Source: Pseudonocardia sp. HH130629-09
Lineage (GTDB): Bacteria > Actinomycetota > Actinomycetes > Mycobacteriales > Pseudonocardiaceae
Assembly (NCBI RefSeq): GCF_001294645.1
Contig: NZ_CP011868.1
Coordinates: forward strand, 4,030,001 to 4,094,000
Reading direction: 5' to 3'
DNA: 64,000 nucleotides
The notes below the pieces were generated by a model. The model worked only from the letters and a program-made list of their open reading frames with translations, was not told the origin of the DNA and ran no database searches. Below are positions 56,470 to 64,000 of the stretch, one piece after another. Position 1 is the first letter of the stretch; every line of letters starts with the position of its first letter. The position numbers were made by a program, and so were the translations under genes.

Positions 56470-56598
56470 CGGGTCTCCTGGGTCGGGCGTGGGAGGTCGT
56501 CCGGTCCGTCGCGTCCGCGCGGACGGCGTTACGCGACGCCGCACGGTCCCACTCCCGGTGGTGCGCAACGCCACCGGACCGTGCACGCCAGACCTTCA

Positions 56599-56608
56599 GT
56601 GTGCACAC
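56599..56608. promoter_or_regulatory. GTGTGCACAC palindrome
   Basis: Perfect 10-base palindrome in the 269-base divergent gap (56470-56738) between the LCP gene and a small Cys-rich gene. Otherwise I see no clear promoter in this gap. Possible regulator site. Confidence 0.35.
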
Positions 56609-56738
56609 AGCGCAGTCACAGGGACGTGCTGTGTCATCAGATGCAGGGAACCCACGGCGCTGGTGCTGACGGTCCCGAAGGACGGGGCGATATCAGCGGC
56701 AGCACGGCCGCACGGCCCTCGTGCACCGAGGAGGAACC

Positions 56739-57029
56739 ATGAACGTCACGCCCGAGACCCCCGCCAGCACCGCCCCCGCCGCCGCGATCCCGGCTCCGCG
56801 GGCCGCTGCCGAGAACACCGCACTGCCGCCCGTCGCGACCACCTCGGTCGCGGTCGACCTGTGCCGCTGCGGTCACGAGCGCGACGCCCACGACCACTAC
56901 CGCGCCGGCACCGACTGCGGTGTCTGCGGCACCTCCTGCCGCGCCTTCCACGCCAGCACCGGCTCCGCCGAGGGCCGGTCGTCCGGTCGCGCCGCCCGCC
57001 TCACCTCGGCCCTGCTGCGCCGCCGCTGA
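56739..57029 (+). CDS. Small Cys/His-rich protein (hypothetical)
   Basis: A 96-residue protein with GAGGAGG before ATG 56739. The first ~37 residues are Ala/Pro/Thr-rich. Then LCRCGHERDAHDHYRAG and DCGVCGTSCRAFH give at least six Cys and several His, a probable zinc-binding knuckle of actinobacterial type. It has no signal peptide. I do not recognise the function. Confidence 0.7.
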   Translation: MNVTPETPASTAPAAAIPAPRAAAENTALPPVATTSVAVDLCRCGHERDAHDHYRAGTDCGVCGTSCRAFHASTGSAEGRSSGRAARLTSALLRRR

Positions 57030-57052
57030 TCCCTGCGCGTCCCCGGACGGTC

Positions 57053-57085
57053 CGCCGGGAGGCGGGGCACGAACGCCTCCCGGCG
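57053..57085. terminator. Strong 12-bp stem-loop between convergent genes
   Basis: CGCCGGGAGGCG (57053-57064) pairs perfectly with CGCCTCCCGGCG (57074-57085) across nine bases. Bidirectional terminator for the small Cys-rich gene and the methyltransferase remnant. Confidence 0.65.
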
Positions 57086-57099
57086 CCGGTCCGGCCGGG

Positions 57100-57996
57100 T
57101 CACGCCCGGACCGGCACCGCGTCGGGGAGCAGCCACCGGCCGCCGGTCGCCTCCACCTGCGGCAGTGCGCGGCGCATCCCCGGGAGCAGATCGTCGACGA
57201 ACAGCAGCACCGACCGCGGCGCCGCCGCGACGAGCGCGTCCGGGGCGACGATCGGGATCGCCGTCCCCGGTGTGCGCCTGCCCTGCTTGGCGACCGAGCC
57301 GTCGGCGATCACGGGCAGCAGGTCCAGACCGATCCCGGCCCGCGACAGCAGCGCCACCGCCCGCGACGGCGCGCTGTAGCCCCACACCGGGCGACCGGCG
57401 GCGCGCTCGGCCTCCAGGAACTCCCGCACACCCGTCGTCGACCGGTCCGCGGCCCACTGCAGTGACGCGACCGTCGCGTCGCGCACGCCGGCGGCGTCCT
57501 CGGCGGCGACCATCGTGCGCACCGACTCCTGCTGCTCGCCGCCCGCCCGCGCGACGAACAGCACCGTGCCGCCGTAGAGCGGGAACCACCAGGCCCGGAC
57601 CGCGGCGAGGCCGACGGTCTCCAGCATCCCGACCAGCGCCGGGGTCGAGTAGTAGGCGAAGTGACCGTGGCGCAGGGCGTTCCACTGCGCGCCCTCGACG
57701 ATCGCGCGCAGCGTGTGGAACCCGATCACCAGCGTCCCGCCCGGCCGCAGCCGGGCGACCCGCTCACGTACGGCGGCGGCCTGGTCGGCGTCGTGCATGA
57801 GACCGAGGTTGTCGACGACGACGTCGGCCGGTTCGTCCGGTGCCACCGGCGGCGCGCCGGCCGCGGCGAGGGCGGCCACCCAGGAGCCGCCGTGCGGGCT
57901 GCCGTACTCGGCGAAGGACACCTCCGGTCCGACGACGCCGGCCGCGGCGAGGGCGGCGACGGCGGTACGGCCCTGCTCGACCAGTGCCGCGGGCGG
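57100..57996 (-). pseudogene. N-terminally truncated SAM-dependent methyltransferase (C-methyltransferase type)
   Basis: The frame ends at 57100 with a complete C-terminal domain of NDP-sugar C-methyltransferase type (VWGYSAPSRAVALLSRAGI, KQGRRTPGTAIPIVAPDAL). It also has the methyltransferase core (SFAEYGSPHGGSW, ADVVVDNLGLMH, WNALRHGHFAYYSTPAL). The first possible start in this frame is GTG 57921 (273 residues), but family-like sequence continues back to about 57996 (ALVEQGRTAVAAL) without a start, and the ~110-residue zinc-binding N-terminus is absent. Family members are about 400 residues. The 5' end is therefore lost. Confidence 0.7.
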
Positions 57997-57998
57997 GG

Positions 57999-58220
57999 CC
58001 GGACCGCACCCGGGTGGTGCCGGCCGGTCCCGGCCTGGAGACCGACGCCCGGCGGATCACCGAGGCACTCGCGCTGCGCGACGGTCCGGTGGCCGGCCCG
58101 GCGCGGCCCGGCGCGGTCGTGGCGCTCGCGGACCCGCGGCGCACCCGCACCGAGGACCTCACCGGTGTCCTCACGGCCGTCCCGGAGCGGGAGCGGGTGC
58201 TGGCGGTCGTCCTGACCTGA
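57999..58220 (+). pseudogene. 3' remnant of an unidentified gene
   Basis: About 70 codons with strong third-position GC in one frame, reading DRTRVVPAGPGLETDARRITEALALRD... and ending ERVLAVVLT at 58220. The only upstream start (GTG 58014) has no ribosome site. It abuts, head to head, the truncated methyltransferase: both have lost their 5' parts at about 57996-58000. I do not recognise the family. The remaining 58221-58409 shows nothing beyond a likely promoter. Confidence 0.5.
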
Positions 58221-58409
58221 TCTGGTCCGATCCGACGAACGGTCGCGCGGACCCGGAGGACCGTCGTGCGGCACCGGCGGGCGGGTGTGCGGTCCCGGGG
58301 CGCCCGCGCCGCGCGGTCACCTCCCCGAGGCCGCGTTATCACCCTCGCGTAACCGGGCTTCCGTATGGTCGACTACATCACGGACCTCGTGCGTTCCGGA
58401 GGTGGTCGC

Positions 58410-59051
58410 GTGCCGTACCGACAACCCGTCCCCAGTGGTGCCGAGATGATCGTCCCTGGCGACCTGAGAGCGGTCGACCCGCTCCCCGACGATCCCGTCC
58501 CGGCACCGGGGACCGAGCCGCCGACCACGGCTCGCATCCCGGCGGGGTCCCGGGTCCTGCTCCTCAACGCCAGCTTCGAACCGCTGGCCGTCGTCACGTC
58601 GAAACGTGCGATCTGCCTGCTCCTCTCCGGCAAGGCCGAGTGCCTCCAGGAGGCGCTCGAGGGGGCGGAGTTCCGCTCCGAGTCCCTCTCGCTCCCCGCC
58701 CCGTCGGTACTGCGCCTGTCGCGCTACGTCCGGGTGCCCTACCGCCGCGTCGTCCCCATGACCCGGGCCGGTGTGCTGCGCCGCGACGCCCGCCGCTGCG
58801 CCTACTGCGGCAAACGCGCCGACACGATCGACCACGTCGTGCCGCGCAGCCGCGGCGGGGCGCACAGCTGGGAGAACTGCGTCGCCGCCTGCAAGGCCTG
58901 CAACTCACGCAAGGCCGACCGGCTGATCGAGGAGATCGGCTGGACGCTGCGCACCACTCCGGCACCGCCGGCCCGCAACGGGGCCGGGGTCCTGGTGCTG
59001 GCCGTGGAGCCGCTGCCGGCCTGGGAACCGTGGTTGACCGCCGCCGCGTGA
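58410..59051 (+). CDS. HNH endonuclease family protein
   Basis: A 213-residue protein with an HNH/McrA-type domain at the centre. The zinc/HNH motif CAYCGKRADTIDHVVPRSRGG to CNSRKADRL is intact (two CxxC pairs, DH and N). GTG 58410 is chosen because GGAGGTGG precedes it; an in-frame ATG at 58365 would add 15 residues. This is a widespread single-copy actinobacterial HNH family of uncertain role, often annotated as restriction-like or DNA-repair-related; not a known phage defence gene by context here. Confidence 0.82.
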   Translation: MPYRQPVPSGAEMIVPGDLRAVDPLPDDPVPAPGTEPPTTARIPAGSRVLLLNASFEPLAVVTSKRAICLLLSGKAECLQEALEGAEFRSESLSLPAPSVLRLSRYVRVPYRRVVPMTRAGVLRRDARRCAYCGKRADTIDHVVPRSRGGAHSWENCVAACKACNSRKADRLIEEIGWTLRTTPAPPARNGAGVLVLAVEPLPAWEPWLTAAA

Positions 59052-59153
59052 GCCGCTCGTCCGCGGCCGGGCACGCAGAGTGACGAACTTGGCCACTGTG
59101 TCCTGTTCGTGGGTCGTCTCGCCGTCGCGATCGTTGCAATCAGTGATGCGACG

Positions 59154-59170
59154 GGCTCGGCGACCGAGCC
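59154..59170. promoter_or_regulatory. GGCTCGG-CGA-CCGAGCC hairpin
   Basis: Perfect 7-base arms with a 3-base loop in the 143-base gap between the HNH gene and the DUF4397 gene. It could terminate the first or regulate the second. Confidence 0.4.
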
Positions 59171-59194
59171 GGACACGGGGCGGCGAAGAACGGG

Positions 59195-59640
59195 ATGCAC
59201 GGGCGGAGTGGGCGGGAACGGGCCGCCGTCCTCGTGGGCACGATCCTGCTCGCGATGTCGGTCGGACTGGCGTTCGCGCCGGTCGCGGGCGCGGCGCAGC
59301 CGACAGGGCAGCTGCGGCTCGGCCACCTGTCGCCGGGGACCGGCGCCGTCGTCGCGACGATCTCCGGCCCCGAGGGCGCGGGCTCGACCGAGCAGGTCGT
59401 CGCCCGGGACGCCGCGTACGGCGACGTCACCGGCTACCTGCGGCTCGTCCCGGGTCGTTACACGGTGACCATGCGCCCGGTCGGGAGTGACCCGGACGGG
59501 CCGGCACCGCTGTCGGCGGGGCTGCAGATCGCACCCGGCACCACGCAGTCGCTGTTCTTCTTCGACACCGGCTCCGGCCAGGTCCGCGGTGACCTCGTCC
59601 CCGACGACCTGACCGCGCCCGCCGCCGGCTCCGGCCGGGT
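59195..59640 (+). pseudogene. Secreted DUF4397-domain protein, 3' end lost
   Basis: Starts MHGRSGRERAAVLVGTILLA with a clear signal peptide and AGA-AQ cleavage site. A DUF4397-like beta domain follows (LRLGHLSPGTG, VTGYLRLVPGRYTVTM, APGTTQSLFFFD). After GDLVPDDLTAPAAGSGRVR at about 59640 the frame stays open but only reads antisense to the next genes, with no family-like sequence in any frame. Normal family members continue for another 60-120 residues. The end coordinate marks the last sequence that looks genuine. Confidence 0.65.
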
Positions 59641-59696
59641 CCGGTGCCGGACGTGCGCTCGGCATGGTCGGTGTGGTCGGCGTGGTCGGTGGTCAT
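59637..59696 (-). pseudogene. 5' stub of a minus-strand gene (possibly ddl)
   Basis: ATG 59696 has GAGGTG well placed upstream and begins MTTDHADHTDHAERTSGTG, then runs straight into DUF4397 antisense sequence. It follows the PLP-enzyme and gpsA genes in the same direction. In M. tuberculosis ddl lies directly after gpsA, so a truncated ddl is a possibility from synteny alone. The repeat TGGTCGGYG occurs three times in 59665-59691 (encoding DHA/DHT). Confidence 0.4.
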
Positions 59697-59758
59697 GGAC
59701 GGCACCTCGTCTCGCGGCGGATCGTGCACCGCTGCGCTCGTGCCGGACCTGCCCGCCG

Positions 59759-60880
59759 TTACCCCCCGAGGGCGCCGATCACGTCCGCGAGGAGGTCGTC
59801 GGTGTCCTCCACCCCGCAGGACAGCCGCACCAGGCCGTCCGGCACCGCGTCGCCCCACCGGGCCCGCCGGTCCGCGGCGGTGCGCAGTCCGCCGAAGCTC
59901 GTCGCCGAGTCGACCAGCGTCGCGGCGGCCAGGAAGTCCGAGACGGCGTGGGTGTCGGCCAGGGTGAACCGCAGGATGCCGTTCCAGCGCCGCATCTGGG
60001 TCCGGGCGAGCAGGTGCGACGGGTCGTCGGCCAGCCCGGGCCAGCGGACGTCACGCACGCCGGGGGTCTCCCGCAGCGCGACGGCGAGCGCGCGGGCGTT
60101 CTCGGCCTGCCGGCCCAGCCGCAGGTCCAGGGTGCCGAGCCCACGCAGCGCCAGCCAGGTCTCCATCGGCCCGGCGATCGCGCCGCCGCGGGTGCGGAAG
60201 GCGCGGACCCGCTCGTGGTGCACCGGGTCGGCGGCGGAGACGTGCCCGAGCAGCAGGTCCCCGTGCCCGGACAGTGCCTTGGTGTCGCTGGCGACGACCA
60301 GGTCGGCCCCCAGCGCGAGCGGCTGCTGCCCGAGGGGGGTGCACGTGGTGTTGTCGACGGCGACGACCGCCCCGGCCGCGTGCGCGGCGGCGGCGACCGC
60401 GGCGACGTCACAGACCTCCAGGCCGGGGTTCGACGGCGTCTCCAGCATCACCAGCGCGGGCCGGTGCCGGGCGATCGCCGACGCCCAGTCGCCCGCGGTC
60501 GCGCAGTAGGCGACCGGCACCCCGAGCGGGGCGAGCTCCTCGTCGGCGAGCAGGCGTGCGACGTAGTAGCCGTCGCTGGGCAGCAGCACGCCGCGCCCGG
60601 CGCCGGTGAAGGCGCGCAGGACCGCCGCGACCGCGGCCATCCCGGACGGGAACACCGTGCACGGCCCGCCGTCGAGCTCGCCGACGGCGGCCTCGAACTC
60701 CCGCCACGTCGGGTTGTCCGCGCGGGCGTAGAAGTCCGCGCCCTGGTCGGCCTCCTCCGGGCGTCCGAGGTGGTACGTGCTGGTCAACACCGGTCCGCGA
60801 TGGATCGGGTCGCCCACGGCGTGGGCGTGCTGCTCCCCGCCGTGCACACAGCGGGTGCCGTCTCCGAGCATGGGGTTCAC
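59759..60880 (-). CDS. PLP-dependent trans-sulfuration enzyme (cystathionine gamma-lyase-like)
   Basis: A 373-residue Cys/Met-metabolism PLP enzyme. The N-terminal GTRCVHGG and the PLP-Lys motif [15 protein letters not shown] are present, as is [15 protein letters not shown] 60880 overlaps the gpsA stop (GTGA); ATG 60871 three codons later is possible. It would cleave or form cystathionine-type thioethers. The distinction between lyase and synthase cannot be made by eye. Confidence 0.88.
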   Translation of the reverse strand: MNPMLGDGTRCVHGGEQHAHAVGDPIHRGPVLTSTYHLGRPEEADQGADFYARADNPTWREFEAAVGELDGGPCTVFPSGMAAVAAVLRAFTGAGRGVLLPSDGYYVARLLADEELAPLGVPVAYCATAGDWASAIARHRPALVMLETPSNPGLEVCDVAAVAAAAHAAGAVVAVDNTTCTPLGQQPLALGADLVVASDTKALSGHGDLLLGHVSAADPVHHERVRAFRTRGGAIAGPMETWLALRGLGTLDLRLGRQAENARALAVALRETPGVRDVRWPGLADDPSHLLARTQMRRWNGILRFTLADTHAVSDFLAAATLVDSATSFGGLRTAADRRARWGDAVPDGLVRLSCGVEDTDDLLADVIGALGG

Positions 60881-61935
60881 TCCGGTTTCGGGGCCCGGGA
60901 GATCAGTTCCTTGGCCATCTGGTGGGCGGTCATGCCCTCGTGGCAGACCCGGCGGACCGCGTCGGCGATGGGCAGCTCGACCCCGGCGCGCTCGCCGAGC
61001 TCGCAGATCGACAAGCAGGACTTCACGCCCTCGGCGACCTGGCCGTGGTTGGCCTTCTCCGCCTCGGCGAGGCTCGCGCCGCGCCCCAGCTGCTCGCCGA
61101 AGGTCCGGTTGCGCGACAGCGGGGAGCTGCACGTCGCCACCAGGTCGCCCATGCCGGCCAGGCCGGCGAAGGTCAGCGGAGAGGCACCGAGCGCCATCCC
61201 GAGCCGCGACATCTCGGCCAGCCCGCGGGTGATCAGCGACGCCCGCGAGTTGTCGCCCAGCCCCATCCCGGAGGCGACGCCGACGGCGAGCGCGATGACG
61301 TTCTTGCCCGCCCCGCCCAGCTCCGCCCCGACGACGTCGGTGTTGGTGTAGGCGCGGAAGTAGCCGGTCGCGCAGGCGGTCTGCAGCGCCACCGCGCGCT
61401 CGTGGTCGGAGCAGGCGATGACGGTGGCCGTCGGCTGCTCGTGCGCGATCTCCGCGGCCAGGTTCGGCCCGGACACGACGGCGAGCCGGTCCGCGCCGAC
61501 ACCGGTGACGTCGTCGATGACCTCGGTCATCCGCTTGAGCGTCCCCAGCTCGACGCCCTTGGCCAGGCTGGTCAGGGTGACCCCGGCCGGGACCAGGTCG
61601 CGCCACTGCTCCAGGTTGGCGCGCAGCGACTGCGACGGCACCGCGAGGATCACCGCGTCGACGCCGTCGAGGGCCTCGGCGGCGTCGTGGGTGGCGCGCA
61701 GCGTGTCCGGCAGCGCGACGTCGGACAGGTAGTCCGGGTTGCGCCGGTCGGCGTTGATCGCCTCGGCGATCTCGCAGCGGCGGGCCCACAGCCGCACGTC
61801 CCGGCCGGCGTCGCCGAGGACCTTCGCGAACGCGGTGCCCCAGCTGCCCGCGCCGAGCACGGCGACGCGCTGGATCGAGTGCACCGGCTCGTTGACCGGG
61901 CGCTCCCCGAACGACGGGACCCCAGGGACGCTCAT
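60877..61935 (-). CDS. gpsA: NAD(P)-dependent glycerol-3-phosphate dehydrogenase
   Basis: A 352-residue enzyme reducing dihydroxyacetone phosphate for phospholipid synthesis. The Rossmann motif [25 protein letters not shown] and the [13 protein letters not shown] catalytic region (Lys) are intact, with [14 protein letters not shown] near the C-terminus. The start overlaps the plsC stop by one base. Functionally linked to the upstream acyltransferase: both supply phosphatidic acid. Confidence 0.95.
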   Translation of the reverse strand: MSVPGVPSFGERPVNEPVHSIQRVAVLGAGSWGTAFAKVLGDAGRDVRLWARRCEIAEAINADRRNPDYLSDVALPDTLRATHDAAEALDGVDAVILAVPSQSLRANLEQWRDLVPAGVTLTSLAKGVELGTLKRMTEVIDDVTGVGADRLAVVSGPNLAAEIAHEQPTATVIACSDHERAVALQTACATGYFRAYTNTDVVGAELGGAGKNVIALAVGVASGMGLGDNSRASLITRGLAEMSRLGMALGASPLTFAGLAGMGDLVATCSSPLSRNRTFGEQLGRGASLAEAEKANHGQVAEGVKSCLSICELGERAGVELPIADAVRRVCHEGMTAHQMAKELISRAPKPE

Positions 61936-62651
61936 CAGCCTGCCTCGCTCTCCGGACGTCGGCGGTAGAACTCCTCCGGCGCGTCCTCGTCGCGGACCTC
62001 GGCGAGCAGCTCCCGCACCCGCCCCATGATCAGGTCGGTGACCTCGCGCAGGACGTGGGCGTCCAGCGGGCGCCCGCGGTAGGCGCTCAGGTCCACCGGG
62101 TCCCCCGCGCGCAGCACGACGTCGGTGCGCGGCAGCGGGCGGAACTTCTTCTCGTAGCCGTTCAGGACCTCGCGGGTCCCCCAGTGCACCATCGGGATGA
62201 CCGGCGCCCCCGAGGCCAGCGCCATCCGCGCGACGCCGGTGCGCGAGCGCATCGGCCACCCGTCGGGGTCCCGGGTGATGGTGCCCTCCGGGTAGATGAT
62301 GACGATCTTGCCGTCGGCGAGCGCCTGCGTGCCCGCGGCGAGGCTCTGCTGGGCGTCGGCGGAGTCGCGGAACACCGGGATCTGGCCCGAGCCGCGCAGC
62401 ACCGCGCCGAGCACCGGCACGTTCCACAGGCTGCTCTTGGCCAGGAACCGCGGCACCCGGCCCGCGCTGTGGACGTAGGTGCCGGTGTGGATCGGGTCCA
62501 GGTGGGAGATGTGGTTGCCGACCAGCAGCGCACCGCCGCGGGCCGGGAGGTGCTCGCGGCCCTGGTAGCGCGGCCGGCCGGTGAGCCAGCCGATCGAGTA
62601 GAAGAACGGGACGGCGAGACCGACCCAGAATCCGCCCTTCTCGCGTGCCAC
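61935..62651 (-). CDS. 1-acyl-glycerol-3-phosphate acyltransferase (PlsC family)
   Basis: A 238-residue acyltransferase with the catalytic NHISHLD motif and the substrate motif [12 protein letters not shown] hydrophobic N-terminal stretch ([14 protein letters not shown]) suits membrane association. GTG 62651 follows GGAGGAGG. Leads the plsC-gpsA-PLP-enzyme operon. Confidence 0.92.
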   Translation of the reverse strand: MAREKGGFWVGLAVPFFYSIGWLTGRPRYQGREHLPARGGALLVGNHISHLDPIHTGTYVHSAGRVPRFLAKSSLWNVPVLGAVLRGSGQIPVFRDSADAQQSLAAGTQALADGKIVIIYPEGTITRDPDGWPMRSRTGVARMALASGAPVIPMVHWGTREVLNGYEKKFRPLPRTDVVLRAGDPVDLSAYRGRPLDAHVLREVTDLIMGRVRELLAEVRDEDAPEEFYRRRPESEAG

Positions 62652-62780
62652 CGGCGGCCTCCTCCTGCCCGCCGCTGCGGCGGGTCGTGGGGTCGTCCCG
62701 GATCGGGATGATCCGGATCTGATCCGTGGAGTCTCCCCACAGAGGCCCCACGGTGTCACGCGGGGTGCCAGACTGGGGCC
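62652..62780. promoter_or_regulatory. Divergent plsC/cofC promoter region with GGATC repeats
   Basis: GGATC (62700-62704) with GATCC (62710-62714), and a perfect GGATC-T-GATCC palindrome at 62715-62725, about 55 bases before cofC. Possible operator of a shared regulator. Confidence 0.4.
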
Positions 62781-63518
62781 GTGACCCTGCGGGTGGACCT
62801 GGTGGTGCCGGTGAAGCCGCTGCCCCGCGCGAAGACCCGGTTGCGTGGCGCCGCCGACGGCGGGGTCGGCGATCTCGGCGCGCACCAGCGGCTCGCGCTG
62901 GCCCTGGCCCGCGACACGGTGGCCGCCGCCGTCGCCGCGACGGCGGTCCGGCACGTGCTGGTGATCTCCTCGGACCCGGCGGTGGCGGTGGAGGTCGGCG
63001 CGCTCGGCGCCGAGGTCGTCACCGACCCCGGGCGCAGGCTCAACGGCGCGCTGCGCCACGGTGCCGCGCTGCTGCGCTCGCGCGACCCGCACGTCGCGCT
63101 GGGGGCGCTGCAGGCCGACCTGCCCGCCCTGCGCCCGGCCGAGCTCGACGACGCCGTCGCCGCGGCCGCCGTGCTGTTCGCCGGCGGCGCGACCCGCACC
63201 TTCCAGCCCGACGCCCCTGGCGAGGGCACCACGCTGCTGCTGGTCGCCCCGGGGCAGGACCTCGACCCGCACTTCGGCCGCGGGTCGGCCTCCCGGCACC
63301 GTGCCTCCGGGGCCCGTCCGCTGCCCGGTGACCGTCCCGGTCTGCGCCGCGACGTCGACACCGCCGCCGACCTCGACGACGCCGTCGCACTCGGGGTGGG
63401 GGCGTGGACTCGGGCCGTGGTCGACGCCCGGCACGGACCCCCCGCCGTACCCCGCCCACCCGGATGTCACCCGCCGGGGGAGGCCGTCGCCCGACGGTGT
63501 GGCACACCACGTACGTGA
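62781..63518 (+). CDS. cofC: 2-phospho-L-lactate (phosphoenolpyruvate) guanylyltransferase
   Basis: A 245-residue CofC/FbiD-type enzyme of coenzyme F420 synthesis. N-terminal nucleotide motif [27 protein letters not shown] metal-binding region and [12 protein letters not shown] are typical. GTG 62781. The usual protein ends near [11 protein letters not shown]; the last ~30 residues are an atypical tail that runs into a tandem repeat. F420 supports many actinobacterial redox enzymes. Confidence 0.9.
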   Translation: MTLRVDLVVPVKPLPRAKTRLRGAADGGVGDLGAHQRLALALARDTVAAAVAATAVRHVLVISSDPAVAVEVGALGAEVVTDPGRRLNGALRHGAALLRSRDPHVALGALQADLPALRPAELDDAVAAAAVLFAGGATRTFQPDAPGEGTTLLLVAPGQDLDPHFGRGSASRHRASGARPLPGDRPGLRRDVDTAADLDDAVALGVGAWTRAVVDARHGPPAVPRPPGCHPPGEAVARRCGTPRT

Positions 63519-63544
63519 CGGTGTGGCAGACCACGTACGTGACG
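63497..63544. repeat. Two 24-bp tandem repeats each with a CACGTACGTG palindrome
   Basis: 63497-63520 and 63521-63544 differ at one base. Each holds the perfect 10-base palindrome CACGTACGTG-like core (CCACGTACGTGACG), 24 bases apart centre to centre. They overlap the last codons of cofC and lie about 60 bases upstream of ppk. Confidence 0.85.
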
Positions 63545-63603
63545 TCGTCGGCCGGGGCCGTGTCCCCGTGGACGGTTGCGGAGCGGTACGAAACAATCGT
63601 GAC

Positions 63604-64000
63604 GTGAGCGACGACTCGGCGACCCCGGACGGACGGAACGGCACCTCCGCGCACCCGGGCGGCCGTCCCCGGACGGCGGCGCGCCGTGCCCCGCGGCCGG
63701 CGTCGCGGCGGTTGCACACAGCGAGCCGCAGCGTCGCCGACCAGGCACCGTCCGCGGAGATCCCGGCCCAGCAGCACGCGCCCTCGGGTCCCGCGGCACC
63801 GCCCGCCCCGCCGGCCGCCACGCCGTCGCCGAGCCAGGGGGCGGCCCCGATCGCGCCGCCCGCGGGGGCGACCACCCCGGCGTCGACGATGGGCGAGCTG
63901 CTCCCCGAGGACCGCTACCTCAACCGCGAGCTGTCCTGGCTCGACTTCAACGCCCGCGTGCTGGCCCTGGCCGAGGACTCCAGCCAGCCGCTGCTGGAGC
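63604..64000 (+). CDS. ppk: Polyphosphate kinase, 5' part (runs off the window)
   Basis: GTG 63604 opens a frame with a ~98-residue low-complexity Ala/Pro/Arg extension, then [37 protein letters not shown], the N-terminal signature of PPK1 (given here only by [13 protein letters not shown]). Only about 132 codons lie in the window. The extension is unusually long; ATG 63889 could be an internal start. PPK1 reversibly makes polyphosphate from ATP. The cofC-ppk order matches mycobacteria. Confidence 0.88.
   Translation, partial: MSDDSATPDGRNGTSAHPGGRPRTAARRAPRPASRRLHTASRSVADQAPSAEIPAQQHAPSGPAAPPAPPAATPSPSQGAAPIAPPAGATTPASTMGELLPEDRYLNRELSWLDFNARVLALAEDSSQPLLE

Noticed and set aside
57856..57957. 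Two identical 21-base copies 81 bases apart in the methyltransferase
   Set aside because: Both encode an Ala-rich helix (ALAAAG); biased codon use explains the identity.
58410..59051. HNH protein as part of a restriction or defence system
   Set aside because: No methyltransferase, specificity or other defence gene nearby; a common solitary actinobacterial family.
59665..59691. Three 9-bp repeats as a possible CRISPR-like or satellite array
   Set aside because: Too short and simply encode DHA/DHT triplets; no spacers.
59641..61351. Continuation of the DUF4397 frame for ~570 further codons
   Set aside because: Open only because it is antisense to the PLP enzyme and gpsA; composition is shadow-like.

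Overview
High-GC actinobacterial chromosome (third codon positions almost all G or C, GTG starts, GTGA/ATGA overlaps). An Mce lipid importer, F420-biosynthetic cofC and the gpsA-cofC-ppk order known from mycobacteria point to the mycolata/Pseudonocardiales; Pseudonocardia is my best guess, from gene content only. I saw no rRNA, tRNA or CRISPR array.

Layout. (1) 1-9120: a minus-strand operon yrbEA-yrbEB-mceABCDE (mceF presumably lies just outside the left edge), with the ATPase gene mceG divergent from it and carrying a frameshift. (2) 9117-13891: wax-ester/DGAT-like acyltransferase, HSL-type hydrolase, molybdopterin oxidoreductase. (3) 13962-41948: catabolic island with four TetR genes, two SCP2-thiolase-like proteins with OB-fold (DUF35) partners, two Rieske oxygenases each coupled to a mycothiol-synthase-like GNAT, a P450 with a 3Fe-4S ferredoxin and a phthalate-dioxygenase-type reductase, a double-length CoA-transferase, enoyl-CoA hydratases, aldehyde dehydrogenases, an acyl-CoA ligase, and a second molybdopterin oxidoreductase with a ferredoxin-fused FNR. 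(4) 42013-52767: a ten-gene minus-strand operon (ALDH remnant, Rieske, OB-fold, thiolase-like, cupin, MFS, P450, SDR, esterase, Baeyer-Villiger monooxygenase) whose 5' end is cut off by an IS1380-family element at 52767-54462. (5) 54550-64000: sugar nucleotidyltransferase, LCP protein, small Cys-rich protein, gene fragments at two junctions (about 58000 and 59637), then PLP sulfur-amino-acid enzyme, gpsA, plsC, cofC and the start of ppk.

How it fits together. Lipid or steroid/terpenoid uptake (Mce) is followed by oxygenation (P450s, Rieske enzymes, BVMO), ketone/lactone processing (SDR, esterase), aldehyde oxidation, CoA activation and beta-oxidation or retro-aldol shortening. The substrate cannot be read from the sequence; a cyclic, hydrophobic compound is the natural inference.

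The most notable property of the window is that several otherwise well-conserved genes carry single lesions: mceG (-1 frameshift in a C5G4 run), a Rieske/P450 reductase (amber codon inside its flavin motif), a molybdopterin oxidoreductase (exact 10-bp tandem duplication), an esterase (1-base loss), an ALDH (IS-associated loss of its 5' end), and genes truncated at two further junctions. Genuine decay, phase-variable switching and assembly error all remain possible.
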